A stretch of 6,820 nucleotides of DNA, from positions 1 to 6,820 of the forward strand of contig CAMJMP010000045.1 of assembly GCA_946407055.1 (NCBI GenBank), written 5' to 3'. The stretch's first letter is position 1. Each line of letters opens with the position of its first letter. The translations under genes and the position numbers were made by a program. This stretch comes from an uncultured Mycoplasmatota bacterium (lineage in GTDB: Bacteria; Bacillota_I; Bacilli_A; RF39; UBA660). The notes under the pieces are model-generated. The model did not search any database and had not been told where the DNA came from. It worked only from the letters and a program-made list of their open reading frames with translations. Below are positions 5,356 through 6,820 of this stretch, in pieces.

Positions 5356-6820
5356 ATGGTGAAGGGTCAAGGAGCAAAAAAGAATAAAAAGGCAACCAAT
5401 ACTTCCCGTAACCTGAAAAAAGCAACAAAAGAAATCTCAACTTTGAGTAGTGAAGAACTTTTAGAACAAATATTAAATAAAAAGAAAGAAAAGCAAGCGA
5501 AAAAGAGTGCTTCTCTTTCTAGTGCAAAAAAATCTACAGTAAAGAAAACTACTGCTAAGAAAACGGTAAAAAAAGAAACTGTTGATAGTTCTGTTTTACT
5601 TGATCAAATCTTAGAAAAAAATAAAGCTAAGAAACAAAAGAGAGTAGAGCGTAAAAAGAAGAAAACTAGTGGTCGTTTATTAGTAGATAGTAATACTGTT
5701 GAAAATAAAATAGTTCAAGAAATAATTAGACTTCAGGAAGAAGAACAAAAGAAAAAAGAAGAAAGTTTAATTATTACTAAGGAAATTAATCTTAAAGAGT
5801 ATCTTGAAGAGCAAAAAGGAGTACCACCTAGAAAAGATTTCTTAGAATTAGAGGAAGAGTTATATCCAACTCCTAAATCAAAAAAAGATTTAGTAAAAGA
5901 TAAGATTGAAACAATTAAAAAAGAAAGAAAAGCTAAGAGAACTTCTAAATATGAAAAAGAAATAGAGAAGAAGTTAGAAAGAAGAAGAAAGAAAGAACAA
6001 CCAAAACCACCGAAGAAACAACTTAAGAAATCTAAAGTTGATTATAGGTATTCTAAATCAATTCTACCTGGTATTTTGGTTGCAGTGACTTGTTTGGTTT
6101 TAGTATTCACTGTAGCAATTATGTTATTAAATAGAACATCAAATGCTGTTCAATTAGAAGCGATTGATGTGTCTTCAAGTGTTGATCTTGCAGCTAGTAA
6201 AGCAATTGAAGAGATTTGCTTGAATACAGCATTTAGTACTAATGAAAATAATGAAGAAATTAATAATTATGTTAATGAATTAGATAGTTTTTTAAGTGCT
6301 TATAATGCTAGTGTTTATTATTATGATTTAAATAAGGGATTTACTTATTCATATAAAGCAGATGATTCCTATTATGCTGCTAGTACAGTTAAGATACTAC
6401 CAGCATTATATATTTATGAGAAAGCAGTTAATGGTGAAGTAGATTTAGATAGGACATTAACTTATACAGCAAGTTATAATTATAATAATAGTACATATTT
6501 TGATAGAACAGGATTTGGTACCAAGGTATCACTTAGAAATATAATTAAGTATGCTTTAATATATAGTGATAATTCTGCTTATATGATGTTAGTAGATTAT
6601 GTTGGCTCTAATACATTGAAAGAGTATGCGAAATCAATTGGAATTAACTCATATATGGATAGTGATAAATTTGGTCATATTAAGGCTAGTGAAGCAATAA
6701 ACTTAGTTAAGAAGTTGAATAGTTTGTTTAGTTTAAATACTTCTTTAACTAACGAATTAAAGGGTTATATGATTGAGTCTGATAAGAATTATTTAGGATT
6801 TGAAGATAAAGGTATTAAAG
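5356..6820 (+). CDS. Membrane-anchored serine hydrolase, class A beta-lactamase-like fold, with a long lysine-rich N-terminal tail (3'-partial)
   Basis: The frame is open to the right edge, showing 488 residues. Residues 1-235 are dominated by Lys, Glu and Arg, with Lys/Thr/Ala runs near 57-75 and likely helical charged stretches near 116-136 and 175-215. Residues 236-258 are one transmembrane segment. The rest should be outside the cell. It contains YYAASTVKIL with the nucleophile motif S343-x-x-K346 and YSDN with S404-D405-N406, 61 residues apart, nearly the spacing in class A beta-lactamases. A KTG motif would lie beyond the window. The family (Beta-lactamase2-type serine hydrolases) acts on or binds peptidoglycan stem peptides or beta-lactams. 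No ExxLN omega-loop motif is visible, which argues against true antibiotic hydrolysis. The ATG is preferred because GGTGAT precedes it. The gene has its own promoter-like -10 and is separated from tuf by a terminator. The tail's function is unknown. Confidence 0.87.
   Translation, partial: MVKGQGAKKNKKATNTSRNLKKATKEISTLSSEELLEQILNKKKEKQAKKSASLSSAKKSTVKKTTAKKTVKKETVDSSVLLDQILEKNKAKKQKRVERKKKKTSGRLLVDSNTVENKIVQEIIRLQEEEQKKKEESLIITKEINLKEYLEEQKGVPPRKDFLELEEELYPTPKSKKDLVKDKIETIKKERKAKRTSKYEKEIEKKLERRRKKEQPKPPKKQLKKSKVDYRYSKSILPGILVAVTCLVLVFTVAIMLLNRTSNAVQLEAIDVSSSVDLAASKAIEEICLNTAFSTNENNEEINNYVNELDSFLSAYNASVYYYDLNKGFTYSYKADDSYYAASTVKILPALYIYEKAVNGEVDLDRTLTYTASYNYNNSTYFDRTGFGTKVSLRNIIKYALIYSDNSAYMMLVDYVGSNTLKEYAKSIGINSYMDSDKFGHIKASEAINLVKKLNSLFSLNTSLTNELKGYMIESDKNYLGFEDKGIK
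5449..5631 (+). repeat. Protein-level repeat in the lysine-rich tail
   Basis: Residues 32-46 (SEELLEQILNKKKEK) and 78-92 (SSVLLDQILEKNKAK) of the serine hydrolase align without gaps with 9 of 15 identical, 46 residues apart. The codons differ, so this is a conserved peptide motif rather than a recent DNA duplication. A third, weaker copy may begin near residue 111 (DSNTVENKIVQEI). Confidence 0.6.

Noticed and set aside
5369..5374. AAGGAG as a ribosome binding site for a later start of the serine hydrolase
   Set aside because: No in-frame ATG, GTG or TTG follows within a usable distance.
6361..6820. Antibiotic-resistance beta-lactamase
   Set aside because: SxxK and SDN also occur in peptidoglycan-related serine hydrolases. 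No omega-loop glutamate is visible and the KTG region is outside the window.
1..6820. UGA-to-Trp recoding (Mollicutes code)
   Set aside because: No in-frame TGA occurs and all Trp codons are TGG. The absence of TGA stops among six genes is too little to decide.
1..6820. Mobile element, CRISPR array, tRNA or defence system
   Set aside because: I found no transposase, terminal repeats, repeat-spacer pattern or cloverleaf in the gaps, which are all under 160 nt.

Overview
The window is AT-rich (roughly two-thirds A+T by eye) and carries the str operon of a low-GC Gram-positive bacterium, in the order rpsL (S12), rpsG (S7), fusA (EF-G), tuf (EF-Tu). Strong AGGAGG-type ribosome binding sites, short intrinsic terminators with T tracts, Bacillus-like S12/S7/EF-G and an EF-Tu close to clostridial and Bacilli forms all point to Bacillota, possibly an uncultured gut Bacilli or Erysipelotrichia/RF39-like lineage. 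That placement is an inference. All complete genes end in TAA or TAG, all tryptophans are TGG, and no in-frame TGA occurs, so the sequence does not separate the standard bacterial code from the Mollicutes code.

Layout, all on the + strand. Positions 2-394 hold the 3' part of a gene for a small membrane-anchored protein, and 406-885 hold a complete paralogue. Both have a transmembrane segment and an outer domain ending in the same Cys-Val-Gly-Tyr ... Ile-Ser-Cys-x-Ser-Tyr-x-Thr-Asp-Gly pattern. An intrinsic terminator (874-906) closes this pair, with the stop codon of the second gene in its loop. The str promoter (908-936) follows at once. It drives a leader of about 90 nt containing a long imperfect hairpin, then rpsL (1035-1445), rpsG (1483-1950), fusA (1962-4037) and tuf (4107-5273). 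A second promoter-like sequence lies in the fusA-tuf gap, and a UUCG-tetraloop terminator (5291-5317) ends the operon.

The last gene starts at 5356 and runs off the right edge. It encodes a membrane-anchored serine hydrolase of the class A beta-lactamase-like fold. Its 235-residue lysine-rich N-terminal tail, predicted cytoplasmic, is unusual.

The four central genes form one functional unit. S12 and S7 are small-subunit proteins at the decoding centre and head. EF-Tu delivers aminoacyl-tRNA, and EF-G translocates the ribosome. The flanking genes belong to separate transcription units and look like cell-surface proteins. I see no tRNA, rRNA, CRISPR array, mobile element or defence system. The points most worth a second look are the paralogous Cys-pair proteins, the lysine-rich tail on the serine hydrolase, a proline-to-isoleucine change in the S12 decoding loop, the structured rpsL leader and a shortened switch I approach in EF-Tu.
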